NCBI RefSeq assembly: GCF_035984415.1 | Contig: NZ_CP130720.1 | Span: 5,952,001-6,016,000 of the forward strand | DNA: 64,000 bases | From: Streptomyces sp. NBC_01296 | GTDB taxonomy: Bacteria; Actinomycetota; Actinomycetes; Streptomycetales; Streptomycetaceae | Reading direction: 5' to 3' | Position numbers and translations under genes: made by a program | In this document: piece after piece, positions 7,968-16,263 of the stretch | Numbering within the stretch: the stretch's first letter is position 1 | Layout of the letters: every line of letters starts with the position of its first letter | The notes under the pieces: generated by a model | What the model was told of the DNA's origin: nothing | Database searches by the model: none | What the model saw: the letters and a program-made list of their open reading frames with translations, nothing else

Positions 7968-8768
7968 GTGCTCGTGCTGCTGCCGCCGTCCGAGGGAAAG
8001 GCCGCCGGCGGCTCCGGCGCGCCCCTGGAGCCGGAGACGCTGTCACTGCCCGGACTGGCCGAGGCGCGGGCGGCCGTGCTGGCGGAACTGGTCGAGCTGT
8101 GTGCGGGGGACGAGCTGAAGGCCCGCGAGGTGCTCGGCCTGAGCGAGGGGCTGCGCGGCGAGGTGGCGAAGAACGCCGGGCTGCGGACCGCGGTGGCCCG
8201 GCCGGCGGGGGAGATCTACACCGGCGTGCTGTACGACGCGCTGGGCCTGGCGGACCTGCCGGCGGGCGCGCGGGCGCTGGCGGAGCGGTCGCTGGTGGTG
8301 TTCTCGGGGCTGTGGGGCGCGGTCCGGGTGACGGACCGGATTCCCTCGTACCGCTGCTCGATGGGCGTGAAGCTGCCGGCGCTGGGTGCGCTGGGTGCGT
8401 ACTGGCGGGAGCCGATGGCGGCGGTCATGCCGGCTGCGGCGGGGGACGGGCTGGTACTGGACCTGCGGTCCTCGGCGTACGGGTCGGCGTGGAAGCCCAA
8501 GGGCGAGGTGGCGGGGCGGACGGCGACGGTGCGGGTGCTGCACGCGCAGGTCGTGGACGGGGTGGAGAAGCGGTCGGTGGTGAGCCACTTCAACAAGGCC
8601 ACGAAGGGTCGGCTGGTGCGGGACCTGCTCGTCGCGGGCGCCGTCCCCTCGACCCCTGCGGACCTGGTCACGGCGCTGCGCGACTTGGGCTACGTCGTCG
8701 AGGCCGAAGCCCCGGCAAAGCCGGCCAAGGCCTGGGCCCTGGACGTGGTGGTCGCCCAGATCCACTGA
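7968..8768 (+). CDS. yaaA: peroxide stress protein YaaA
   Basis: A 266-aa YaaA/DUF328 protein: MLVLLPPSEGKA at the N-terminus, the segment GEIYTGVLYDALG, and the C-terminal SHFNKATKGRLVRDL are diagnostic. In E. coli YaaA lowers free iron during hydrogen peroxide stress and limits Fenton damage; the fold binds DNA in vitro. Start GTG 7968 follows GAAGGAG with good spacing. It is transcribed away from the RNB gene and converges on the prim-pol gene across a terminator at 8784-8803. Lies 8 kb from the iron uptake block, but no iron box is seen here. Confidence 0.93.
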   Translation: MLVLLPPSEGKAAGGSGAPLEPETLSLPGLAEARAAVLAELVELCAGDELKAREVLGLSEGLRGEVAKNAGLRTAVARPAGEIYTGVLYDALGLADLPAGARALAERSLVVFSGLWGAVRVTDRIPSYRCSMGVKLPALGALGAYWREPMAAVMPAAAGDGLVLDLRSSAYGSAWKPKGEVAGRTATVRVLHAQVVDGVEKRSVVSHFNKATKGRLVRDLLVAGAVPSTPADLVTALRDLGYVVEAEAPAKPAKAWALDVVVAQIH

Positions 8769-8783
8769 CCGCCGCCGGTCCGC

Positions 8784-8803
8784 GACCCCGGCCTGCCGGG
8801 GTC
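8784..8803. terminator. bidirectional terminator between yaaA and prim-pol gene
   Basis: GACCCCGG and CCGGGGTC form an 8-bp perfect stem with a 4-base loop between two convergent genes; the right arm reaches the stop codon of the minus-strand gene. Confidence 0.5.
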
Positions 8804-9548
8804 AGCGGCTCAGGGGCCAGGCCGCCGAGGGCGTTCTGTCGGACGCGTCCGCGTACGTGGCGCAGGCGTCCGTCAGCGTTTCCAGGAGCGTGAGGGGGTC
8901 GGGGAGCGGGTGCTCCATGCCGCGGATCCAGGTCACCGCCAGGTCGCCGGGGAGGGCGGCCGGGGGAACCAGGACGTAGCTGCCACGGCAGTGCCACCGC
9001 AGGCCCGGGTGCTCGTCCATCGTCTCCGGGTGGCAGTCCAGCTCGCACGGCCACCACTCGTCCTCGTCCTCGGGGGTGCCGCGCGTCGCCGTGAAGAAGA
9101 GCATCCGGGCCTGGTCGCCCGTACCGCCCGATTCCGCGACCGGGCCGACCTCGACGCCCGCCGCCAGCAGGCGGGCCAGTGCGCTCGCCCCGGCTTCGAG
9201 GGGGACGTCCAGGACGTCGTGGACCATGCCCGTCGCGGTGATGAAGTTCGCCTGCGGCTGGTTGCGCGCCCAGCGTTCGATCTGCGCGCGGTCGGTCGAC
9301 GACTGCGTCTGCCAGGCGAAGGAGAGGGGGTGGCGCGCGGGCGTGGGACAGCCGATCCGCTCGCACGAACACCGGTAGCCGGCGGGGTGGGCGGCGGGGG
9401 CGAGCGGCAGGCCCGCGGCTGCCACGGCCAGCAGAAGAGCCTCGCGTGCGCGCTCGGGATCTTCGGGGGAGGGTTTGGGCCGCCGGCGCAGCCACTGGGA
9501 AATCCTGCTCTGCTCGCCGCGTTTGACGCGGCCGGACTCAGACCCCAT
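8802..9548 (-). CDS. bifunctional DNA primase/polymerase (prim-pol) domain protein, chromosomal
   Basis: A 248-aa protein with a short Arg-rich N-terminus and a prim-pol (AEP superfamily) fold: YRCSCERIGCPTPARHP supplies the zinc-knuckle-like cysteines and HxxR elements seen in this family, HDVLDVPLEAG the acidic pair, and SYVLVPPAALPG the later strand. Such stand-alone proteins are widespread in Streptomyces chromosomes and of unknown role; the catalytic SxH motif is not obvious, so activity is uncertain. Start ATG 9548. A distant relative is encoded in the AICE at 56805-57710. Confidence 0.8.
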   Translation of the reverse strand: MGSESGRVKRGEQSRISQWLRRRPKPSPEDPERAREALLLAVAAAGLPLAPAAHPAGYRCSCERIGCPTPARHPLSFAWQTQSSTDRAQIERWARNQPQANFITATGMVHDVLDVPLEAGASALARLLAAGVEVGPVAESGGTGDQARMLFFTATRGTPEDEDEWWPCELDCHPETMDEHPGLRWHCRGSYVLVPPAALPGDLAVTWIRGMEHPLPDPLTLLETLTDACATYADASDRTPSAAWPLSR

Positions 9549-9753
9549 CTATCCCCTCACCTCACCGTTTCCCCGGCAGACCCTCACATGGTCCCACCAT
9601 CCTGCGGTCCGGGTGACCGCTCTCCCCAACCGGGGGGTGGTGGAGTGGTGCACGGAGCGTGCGGAACGGTAGGCGGAATACCGTCACATTCCAGTGAAAT
9701 TCGGCCAATTGTCCCCGCCGTCACGCGCCGACCACCGGCCGGTCACCCTCCCG

Positions 9754-10383
9754 TCAGCCGGCGGTGACCTTCGCCACCCCGCCCAGTACCCGGTCCACCA
9801 GTGCGTCCGTATAAGCGTGCGTCAGCGGCGCCGTCCGCAGCAGCCAGCGGTACGTCAGCGGCCCGAGCAGCATCTCCACCGTCAGGCGCAGGTCCACGTC
9901 CGCCGCGAGCTGCCCGGCCTTCCGGGCCGCCCGCAACCGTGCCTCGTACAGGGCGAGCTGCGGCTCCAGCAGCTGCTCGGTGAAGCGGGCGCCCAGCTCG
10001 GGGTCGGTGGCACCGGCGGCGGTCAGGGCGCGCGCGGGGGCCTCGTACTCCTCGTCGTTGAACTCGTCCACCGTCGCCCGCAGGACCAGCTTGAGGTCCG
10101 CCGCGAGGTCCCCGGTGTCCGGGAAGCCGGTCCAGCCGCCCTCCGTCTGCGCGTCCCCGGCGAGCGCGAGCGAGGCGTCCAGCAGGACCGCCGCCTTCGA
10201 CGGCCACCAGCGGTAGATCGTCTGCTTGCCGACGCCCGCGCGGGCGGCGATGGCCTCGATGGTCAGCCTGTTGTAGCCGACCTCCCCGACCAGTGCGAGC
10301 GCCGCGTCGAGGATGGCCCGCCGGGAGCGGTCGCTGCGGCGGGCGGGGTCGGGGGCCTTGCCGTCGGACGTTCTGCTGCTCAT
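9754..10383 (-). CDS. TetR/AcrR family transcriptional regulator
   Basis: A 209-aa regulator. The N-terminal helix-turn-helix is clear: RRAILDAALALVGEVGYN then IEAIAARAGVGKQTIYRWW, and the C-terminal ligand domain resembles the TetR_C_33/TetR_C family (ADLKLVLRATVDEF). Start ATG 10383. It is divergent from the dimethylargininase gene, and a perfect palindrome CGAGACGTCTCG lies 19 bases before its own start, so autoregulation with control of the neighbour is likely. Confidence 0.93.
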   Translation of the reverse strand: MSSRTSDGKAPDPARRSDRSRRAILDAALALVGEVGYNRLTIEAIAARAGVGKQTIYRWWPSKAAVLLDASLALAGDAQTEGGWTGFPDTGDLAADLKLVLRATVDEFNDEEYEAPARALTAAGATDPELGARFTEQLLEPQLALYEARLRAARKAGQLAADVDLRLTVEMLLGPLTYRWLLRTAPLTHAYTDALVDRVLGGVAKVTAG

Positions 10384-10401
10384 TCGGACAAATTATCAAC
10401 G

Positions 10402-10413
10402 CGAGACGTCTCG
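10402..10413. promoter_or_regulatory. candidate TetR operator
   Basis: A perfect 12-bp palindrome CGAGACGTCTCG in the divergent tetR/ddaH promoter. A second inverted repeat, GGAGAGA-CGAT-TCTCTCC, lies at 10468-10485 nearer ddaH. Either may be the site for the adjacent TetR protein. Confidence 0.5.
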
Positions 10414-10515
10414 TCTTTGTGTCATTCCGTAAACCACCCAATCAGTTCACTGCGCGGTCTCCGTCGAGGAGAGACGATTCTCTCCACATCTCCCGTGAGT
10501 CGTGAGGAGCCTTCT

Positions 10516-11325
10516 TTGCGCAGAGACGCCACACCCCGGCGCTACTTGATGTGCCCACCCGCACACTTCAAGGTCACGTACTCCATCAACCCGTGGATGG
10601 ATCCCACGAAACCGGTGGACCTGCCCCTCGCACATGCCCAGTGGGAAGACCTCCGGGACCGCTACCGCTCCCTCGGCCACACCGTCGAGACGCTCGTACC
10701 GGACCCCGGGCTGCCCGACATGGTCTTCGCCGCGAACGGCGCCCTCGTCGTCGACGGCCGGGTGCTCGGCGCCCGGTTCGCCTACCCGGAGCGCGCCGCC
10801 GAGGCGGAGATCCACCTCGACTGGTTCCGGACCCACGGCTTCCAGGACGTCCACGAGCCGTCCCATGTCAACGAGGGCGAGGGCGATTTCGCGGTCACCG
10901 CGAGCTACATCCTGGCCGGCCGGGGCTTCCGCTCCAGCCCGCTCTCGCACGACGAGGCGCAGGAGTTCTTCGGCCGGCCGGTCATCGGCCTCGACCTGGT
11001 GGACCCCCGGTACTACCACCTGGACACGGCGCTGTGCGTGCTCGACGGCGACGAGGTCATGTACTACCCGCCGGCCTTCTCGCCCGGCAGTCAGGCGGTG
11101 CTCGGGCGGCTGTTCCCGGACGCGTTGATCGCCGGCGCCGAGGACGCGGCGGCCCTCGGCCTGAACGCGGTCTCCGACGGCCGGCACGTCCTGCTCCCGC
11201 AGGCGGCGGCCGGGCTGTTCGCACCCCTGCGGGACCGGGGCTTCGAGCCGGTCCCGATGGACCTGGGCGAGCTGCTCAAGGGCGGCGGCAGCGTGAAGTG
11301 CTGCACCCAGGAGCTGCGGATGTAG
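10516..11325 (+). CDS. ddaH: dimethylargininase (DDAH-like amidinotransferase-fold hydrolase)
   Basis: A 269-aa protein of the arginine deiminase/DDAH fold: LPDMVFAANGALVV, RYYHLDTALCVLD (catalytic His) and KGGGSVKCCTQELRM with the nucleophilic cysteine a few residues from the end. It would hydrolyse dimethylarginine to citrulline and dimethylamine, though arginine/ornithine-related substrates cannot be excluded. Start TTG 10516 is preferred because GAGGAG lies 6 bases before it; GTG 10495 in the same frame would add 7 residues. Divergent from tetR. Confidence 0.88.
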   Translation: MRRDATPRRYLMCPPAHFKVTYSINPWMDPTKPVDLPLAHAQWEDLRDRYRSLGHTVETLVPDPGLPDMVFAANGALVVDGRVLGARFAYPERAAEAEIHLDWFRTHGFQDVHEPSHVNEGEGDFAVTASYILAGRGFRSSPLSHDEAQEFFGRPVIGLDLVDPRYYHLDTALCVLDGDEVMYYPPAFSPGSQAVLGRLFPDALIAGAEDAAALGLNAVSDGRHVLLPQAAAGLFAPLRDRGFEPVPMDLGELLKGGGSVKCCTQELRM

Positions 11326-11353
11326 CGACTGCTGCGCGGCCGCGTCCGCGCAG

Positions 11354-12361
11354 CTACGGGGTGGCCGGCGGCCACTCCTGACCCCAGTCGGCGTCCCGCG
11401 CCGCCTTGTACAGGTCACCGTGGCGCTTGGTCACGTTGACCCGGGTCAGGCCCTCGCCCTGCGGACCGCACAGGTCCAGCAGGACGAGCCCCTTCCGGAT
11501 CTGCGGCCTGCGCGTGATCCGGGAGGGGGCCGGCTCCACGGGGAAGCGGGTCGCGGCCACGTAGCTGAACTTCTCGTCCTCGTACGGGAGGGACCCGCCC
11601 TTGACCTTCCGGTGCAGGGAGGACCGGCTGACCCGCGCGGAGAAGTGGCACCAGTCCTGGCCGACCTCGATCGGGCAGGTGCCGTCGTGCGGGCAGGGGG
11701 CGGCGACCTTCAGCCCCGCCGCGATCAGCTGGTCGCGGGCCTCGCGGATGCGCAGGTAGCCCTCGGGCGTGCCCGGCTCGATCAGCACCACGGCCTGCCC
11801 GGCGCGGGCCGCCTCGGCGACCACGGCCCGGCGGGCCTCCGGCGTCAGCTCGCCGAGTACGTACGACACCGTCACGAGGTCCGCATCGGGGAGGGCCAGC
11901 CCGGATCCGATGACGGCCCGCCGCCACTCGGCGGTGCGCAGCACCTCCGAGCCGGAGGACGCCGCGAGTTCCTTGCCGAGGGCCAGCGCCGGCTCCGCCC
12001 AGTCCAGGACCGTGGTGCCGCGCGGGCCGTCCCAGACGGCGTCCACCGCCCAGGTCGCCGCGCCCGTGCCGCCTCCCACGTCGACGTGGGAGGCCGGGGA
12101 CCACTGCGGCGCGGCCTCGGCGAGCGCGTCCAGGGCGGACCGTACGGCCTCGAAGGTGGCCGGCATCCGGTACGCCGCGTACGCCGCCACGTCCGAGAGG
12201 TCGCGCAGGATGGGCGCGTCGGTCGGGGTCCGGCCGCGGTAGGTGGCGATCAGCCGGTCGACGGCGGCGGTGGCCTGCTTCGGCGGGAGCCCGTCGAGCA
12301 GCCCGCCGAGCGCGGACCGCAGTGTATCGGCGGTGGTGGGGACGGAGGCGGAGGCGTTCAC
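11354..12361 (-). CDS. Rsm22-like small ribosomal subunit methyltransferase family protein
   Basis: A 335-aa protein (GTG start 12361) with a Rossmann methyltransferase core: SHVDVGGGTGAATWAV is the SAM-binding glycine-rich loop and DLVTVSYVLGEL the motif IV region. A cysteine-rich insert CPHDGTCP...WCHF near residues 224-240 matches the conserved Cys set of Rsm22/METTL17, proposed to bind an Fe-S cluster, and HRKVKGGSLPYEDEKFSYV is diagnostic of the family. Mitochondrial members act in small-subunit assembly; the bacterial role is unclear. Confidence 0.9.
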   Translation of the reverse strand: MNASASVPTTADTLRSALGGLLDGLPPKQATAAVDRLIATYRGRTPTDAPILRDLSDVAAYAAYRMPATFEAVRSALDALAEAAPQWSPASHVDVGGGTGAATWAVDAVWDGPRGTTVLDWAEPALALGKELAASSGSEVLRTAEWRRAVIGSGLALPDADLVTVSYVLGELTPEARRAVVAEAARAGQAVVLIEPGTPEGYLRIREARDQLIAAGLKVAAPCPHDGTCPIEVGQDWCHFSARVSRSSLHRKVKGGSLPYEDEKFSYVAATRFPVEPAPSRITRRPQIRKGLVLLDLCGPQGEGLTRVNVTKRHGDLYKAARDADWGQEWPPATP

Positions 12362-12474
12362 CTGCGAAGTTTACGGCGCCCGGGACACCCCGGACGCCGT
12401 GCCGACGCCCCCGTCCGGGCATCGGGGGCGTCCGGCCCGCACCCCGCCGGCCGGCCGGGGCCCGGGCGTCCGGC

Positions 12475-13830
12475 TCAGACCGCGGACTCCCTGTTCTGCC
12501 AGGGCCGGCACATGCCGGCGAAGCAGGCGGCCGCCAGCAGCGAGCACACCAGCTGGACCACCGCCATCGGCACCGCCGTGCCCTCGCCCGCGATGCCGAC
12601 CAGCGGCGAGGCAATCGCCCCGACCAGGAAGGAGGAGGTGCCCAGCAGCGCCGAGGCCGACCCGGCCGCGTGCGGGGTGCGCATCAGCGCCAGCGCGTTG
12701 GTGTTCGGCAGCACCACGCCCATCGCCGACATCAGCACGAACAACGCGGCGGCGATCGGGACCAGCCCGACCTCCCCGAACACCCCGGCCGCCATCAGCA
12801 GCAGCGCCACCGACGCGGCGGTGATGACGGCGATCCCGCCCGCGAGCACCTTGTCCAGGCGGACCCGGCCGACCAGCAGTTTGCCGTTGACCTGCCCGGC
12901 GGCGATCAGGCCGACCGAGTTGAGGCCGAACAGCAGGCTGAAGGCCTGCGGCGAAGCCCCGTAGATCTCCTGCACCACGAAGGGCGAGGCGGAGATGTAC
13001 GAGAAGAGCGTGGCGAAGGCGAAGCCGCCGGCCAGGGTGTACCCGGCGAAGACCCGGTCGGCGAGCAGCCCGCGCATGGTCCGCAGCGCGGAGCCCACAC
13101 CGCCGGTCTGCCGCTGCTCGGGCGGCAGGGTCTCGCCGAGGCTGCGCCAGACGACCAGGGTGAGCAGGGCGCCGACGGCCGTGAGGACGACGAACACCCC
13201 GCGCCAGTCGGAGAAGCGGAGCACCTGGCCGCCGATGAGTGGGGCGACGACCGGGGCCACGCCGGATATGAGCATCAGGGTGGAGAAGAACCGGGCCATC
13301 TCGACCCCGTCGTACAGGTCGCGTACGACGGCCCGGGCGATGACGACCGCGGCGGACCCGGCCAGGCCCTGGAGCAGCCGGAAGCCGATCAGCAGCTCGG
13401 CGGTCGGGGCGAGGGCGCAGATCGCGGTGGCGAGGACGTAGACGACCATGCCGAAGAGGAGCGGCCGGCGGCGGCCCCACTTGTCGCTCATCGGGCCGAT
13501 GACGAGCTGGCCCAGCGCCATGCCGGCGAGGCAGGCGGTGAGGGTGACCTGGATGGTGGCGGCCGGGCTGTCCAGGGCGTCGGTGACCTCCGGCAGGGCC
13601 GGCAGGTACATGTCCATGGACAGCGGGGGGAGAGCGCTGAGCCCGCCGAGTATGAAAGTGACGAGCAGTCCGGTACGGCGGGCGGACGTGAGCGGGGCGG
13701 AAGCGGGCCCCGGCGCGGAAGGGGTCTTCGGTGCGGCAGCGGTCTGCGGTGCGGAAGCGGTCTGCGGTGCGGAGGGCGTCTCGGGCGACGGCTCGTGCGA
13801 GGGGGCCGTCGCGGGGCCTCTCTCCGGCAT
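12475..13830 (-). CDS. Bcr/CflA family multidrug efflux MFS transporter
   Basis: A 451-aa transporter with 12 predicted membrane helices beginning near residue 50. MDMYLPALPEV in helix 1 and the loop 2-3 motif GPMSDKWGRRRPLL are typical of the Bcr/CflA (DHA1) subfamily, proton-driven drug or dipeptide exporters. The cytoplasmic N-terminal tail (residues 10-48) is made of short repeats APQTASAPQTAAAPKT, encoded by an 18-bp tandem repeat at 13730-13775. Start ATG 13830. Divergent from the SDR gene. Confidence 0.92.
   Translation of the reverse strand: MPERGPATAPSHEPSPETPSAPQTASAPQTAAAPKTPSAPGPASAPLTSARRTGLLVTFILGGLSALPPLSMDMYLPALPEVTDALDSPAATIQVTLTACLAGMALGQLVIGPMSDKWGRRRPLLFGMVVYVLATAICALAPTAELLIGFRLLQGLAGSAAVVIARAVVRDLYDGVEMARFFSTLMLISGVAPVVAPLIGGQVLRFSDWRGVFVVLTAVGALLTLVVWRSLGETLPPEQRQTGGVGSALRTMRGLLADRVFAGYTLAGGFAFATLFSYISASPFVVQEIYGASPQAFSLLFGLNSVGLIAAGQVNGKLLVGRVRLDKVLAGGIAVITAASVALLLMAAGVFGEVGLVPIAAALFVLMSAMGVVLPNTNALALMRTPHAAGSASALLGTSSFLVGAIASPLVGIAGEGTAVPMAVVQLVCSLLAAACFAGMCRPWQNRESAV
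13730..13775. repeat. 18-bp in-frame tandem repeat in MFS gene
   Basis: GGTGCGGCAGCGGTCTGC (13730-13747) is followed by a copy differing at one base (13748-13765) and a partial third. Being 18 bp it keeps the frame and lengthens an Ala/Pro/Thr-rich tail by six residues per unit. Confidence 0.7.
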
Positions 13831-13938
13831 GCGGAACTCCAGTCTTTTCGTCGTCTTTTCACACCCCCGACCGACCCATGCTCTCAGCTGTCGGAACGTC
13901 CGTGGACCGATGCGACATGTGACGTAACCTGCGGCCCC

Positions 13939-14700
13939 ATGAACGCAAGTGGGAAGAAGATCGCCCTGGTCACCGGAGCCGGCTCCGGCATCGGCCGCTC
14001 CGTGGCGCTGACCCTGGCCGCCGCCGGCTGGTCGGTGGCCGTGGCCGGCCGCCGGACCGAACCGCTGGAGGAGACGGTGAAGGCGGCCGGGGCCGGCGGG
14101 GACGTGCTGTGCGTACGGGCGGACGTGAGCGATCCGGACGACGTGGCCGCTCTGTTCGCCGCGGTCCGCGAGCACCACGGGCGCCTCGACCTCCTCTTCA
14201 ACAACGCCGGGACCTTCGGCCCGGGCGGCGTTGCGCTGGAGGACCTCACGTACGAGGCCTGGCGCTCGGTGGTCGACGTCAACCTGACCGGGTCCTTCCT
14301 GTGCGCGCAGGCGGCCTTCCGGCAGATGAAGGCGCAGGACCCGCAGGGCGGCCGGATCATCAACAACGGCTCGATCTCCGCGCACGTGCCGCGGCCGAAC
14401 TCGGTCGCCTACACCGCGACCAAGCACGCGATGACGGGCCTGACGAAGTCGCTTTCGCTGGACGGGCGGCCGTACCGCATCGCCTGCGGGCAGATCGACA
14501 TCGGCAACGCGGCCACCGAGATGACCGAGCGGATGCAGACCGGGATCCTCCAGGCGAACGGGCAGCTGGCGGTGGAGCCGGTGATGGACGCCGCCGACGT
14601 GGCGCGCACGGTGCTGCACATGGCGGAGCTGCCGCTGGAGGCGAACGTGCAGTTCGCGACGGTGATGGCGACGACGATGCCGTACATCGGGCGCGGCTGA
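13939..14700 (+). CDS. SDR family NAD(P)-dependent oxidoreductase
   Basis: A 253-aa short-chain dehydrogenase. TGAGSGIGRS is the cofactor-binding loop, DVSD and NNAG follow, and the catalytic set is Ser of NGSISAH, Tyr and Lys of YTATK. VAGRRTE after strand 2 favours NADPH. The substrate is not evident; the C-terminus FATVMATTMPYIGRG is typical of a large family of Streptomyces SDRs. Start ATG 13939. Likely followed in the same transcript by the PhzF and GNAT genes. Confidence 0.93.
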   Translation: MNASGKKIALVTGAGSGIGRSVALTLAAAGWSVAVAGRRTEPLEETVKAAGAGGDVLCVRADVSDPDDVAALFAAVREHHGRLDLLFNNAGTFGPGGVALEDLTYEAWRSVVDVNLTGSFLCAQAAFRQMKAQDPQGGRIINNGSISAHVPRPNSVAYTATKHAMTGLTKSLSLDGRPYRIACGQIDIGNAATEMTERMQTGILQANGQLAVEPVMDAADVARTVLHMAELPLEANVQFATVMATTMPYIGRG

Positions 14701-14761
14701 TCCCCTGGCCGGGGGAGCCTGCCGGAGTCATGGGAATGCGGGCGGCGGGCCGGGAGTTGGG

Positions 14762-15628
14762 GTGATCATGACTGACGTGCTGCGTTACACGGCGTTCTCC
14801 GGTGACCCCGAAGGCGGCAATCCCGCCGGGGTCGTGCTCGATGCGAGCGGCCTGGACGACGACCGGATGCTGGAGATCGCGGCCGGCCTGGGCTACAGCG
14901 AGACGGCCTTCCTGACCGCCCCGCCCGAGGGCCTGGGCGCAGAGGCCGGACGGGCCTTCACCGTGCGGTACTTCAGCCCGAAGGCGGAGGTCCCGTTCTG
15001 CGGGCACGCCACGGTGGCCACCGCCGTCGCGCTGGGCGAGCGGATCGGGCCGGGCGAGCTGGTCTTCGCGACCCGCGCGGGCACGGTGCCGGTGTCGGTG
15101 ACCGCGGACGGGCAGGGCGGCCTGCGGGCCGTCCTGACCAGCGTCGAACCGCACGTCGAGGACGTCGACCCGGCCGACCTCGCCGAGGCGCTGGCCGCGC
15201 TGGACTGGCCGGAGGCCGACCTGGACCCGGCTCTCCCGCCGCGGATCGCCTATGCCGGAAACCGCCACCTGGTGCTCGGCGCCGCCACCCGGGCCCGGCT
15301 CGCGGACCTCGCGTACGACTTCCCCCGGCTGGAGGCGCTGATGCGGCGCCTGGACCTGACCACCGTCCAGCTGGTGCACCGGGCGGGCCCGGCGCTGTTC
15401 GACGTACGGGACCCCTTCCCCGTCGGCGGCGTGGTCGAGGACCCGGCGACCGGAGCCGCCGCGGCCGCCTTCGGGGCGTACGCGCGCGAGCTCGGCCTGG
15501 CCCCGGCGGACGCCGTGCTCACCCTCCGCCAGGGCGAGGACATGGGACGCCCGGGCGTCCTGACGGTGGAACTCCGCTCCGGTGACTCCCGGGTGCGGGT
15601 GGGCGGCAGCGGGGTCCGGATCGGATGA
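14762..15628 (+). CDS. PhzF family isomerase
   Basis: A 288-aa PhzF-fold protein (diaminopimelate epimerase-like duplicated barrel). FSGDPEGGNPAGVV, GYSETAF with the catalytic Glu, VRYFSPKAEVPFCGHAT and VVEDPATGAAAAAFGAY are the classical conserved blocks. PhzF makes the phenazine precursor, but most relatives are isomerases of unknown substrate and no phenazine genes are nearby. GTG 14762 fits the GGGAG ribosome site best; ATG 14768 would remove two residues. Its stop overlaps the GNAT start. Confidence 0.92.
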   Translation: MIMTDVLRYTAFSGDPEGGNPAGVVLDASGLDDDRMLEIAAGLGYSETAFLTAPPEGLGAEAGRAFTVRYFSPKAEVPFCGHATVATAVALGERIGPGELVFATRAGTVPVSVTADGQGGLRAVLTSVEPHVEDVDPADLAEALAALDWPEADLDPALPPRIAYAGNRHLVLGAATRARLADLAYDFPRLEALMRRLDLTTVQLVHRAGPALFDVRDPFPVGGVVEDPATGAAAAAFGAYARELGLAPADAVLTLRQGEDMGRPGVLTVELRSGDSRVRVGGSGVRIG

Positions 15629-16203
15629 GCCCCGCCCCGCACGCGGCGACGGTGCTGACGTACGCGGAAGCCGAGCTGCCGGCCGGGCTCGCCGCGCAGG
15701 TCGCGGCGCTGGAGGCGCAGGCCTGGCCCGGCGCCCGCGCCGGGCACGACCCCGCGCTGGCGCCCCGGGTGATGCTGCTGCTGGACGAGGACGGCACGGT
15801 GGCCGCCTCGTTGGCGCTGCTCCACAAGCCGGTCCGGCACGCGGGGCGTACGTACCGCGCCGCCGGGCTGAGCGCGGTGGTGACCCGGGACACCGTGCGG
15901 GGCCGCGGGTACGGCGGCCGGCTGGTGGCGGCGGCCCGCGCGGCGCTGGCCGCCGACCCGGACGTGGACCTGGTGCTGTTCAGCTGCGACCGGCCGCTCG
16001 TCCCCTTCTACGAGGCGGCCGGCTTCACCCGGCTGCCCGGGACCGTACTGGTCGGCGGGACGCCCGAGGAGCCGCTGGCCACGGACGCGCCCGGCTTCGC
16101 CAAGGAGGTCCTGGCCGACTTCCCCGGCCCGGACGCCGATCCCGCGGCCTTCGCGGGAGCGCGGATCGCCCTGTACCCGGGGCTCGTCGACCGCCTCTGG
16201 TGA
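15625..16203 (+). CDS. GNAT family N-acetyltransferase
   Basis: A 192-aa acetyltransferase. LSAVVTRDTVRGRGYGGRLVAAA is the acetyl-CoA pyrophosphate-binding motif A (read as VVTRDTVRGRGYGGRL), followed by a strand and DRPLVPFYEAAGF, the usual C-terminal beta-bulge and helix. The substrate is unknown. ATG 15625 overlaps the PhzF stop (ATGA), so it is translationally coupled and probably shares that pathway. Confidence 0.92.
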   Translation: MSPAPHAATVLTYAEAELPAGLAAQVAALEAQAWPGARAGHDPALAPRVMLLLDEDGTVAASLALLHKPVRHAGRTYRAAGLSAVVTRDTVRGRGYGGRLVAAARAALAADPDVDLVLFSCDRPLVPFYEAAGFTRLPGTVLVGGTPEEPLATDAPGFAKEVLADFPGPDADPAAFAGARIALYPGLVDRLW

Positions 16204-16220
16204 CCCGGCCCGGACATGCC

Positions 16221-16255
16221 GAAGGGGCCCGGATCATCCCGATCCGGGCCCCTTC
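16221..16255. terminator. bidirectional terminator, GNAT / efeU
   Basis: A perfect 15-bp stem, GAAGGGGCCCGGATC paired with GATCCGGGCCCCTTC, with a 5-base loop between convergent genes. Confidence 0.85.
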
Positions 16256-16263
16256 CGCATGCC

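Noticed and set aside
8802..9548. A second mobile element marked by the chromosomal prim-pol gene
   Set aside because: There is no integrase, transposase or composition change around it; stand-alone prim-pol proteins are usual in Streptomyces chromosomes.
14762..16203. Phenazine biosynthetic cluster
   Set aside because: Only a PhzF-fold protein is present, with no phzABCDEG; PhzF relatives are mostly unrelated isomerases.
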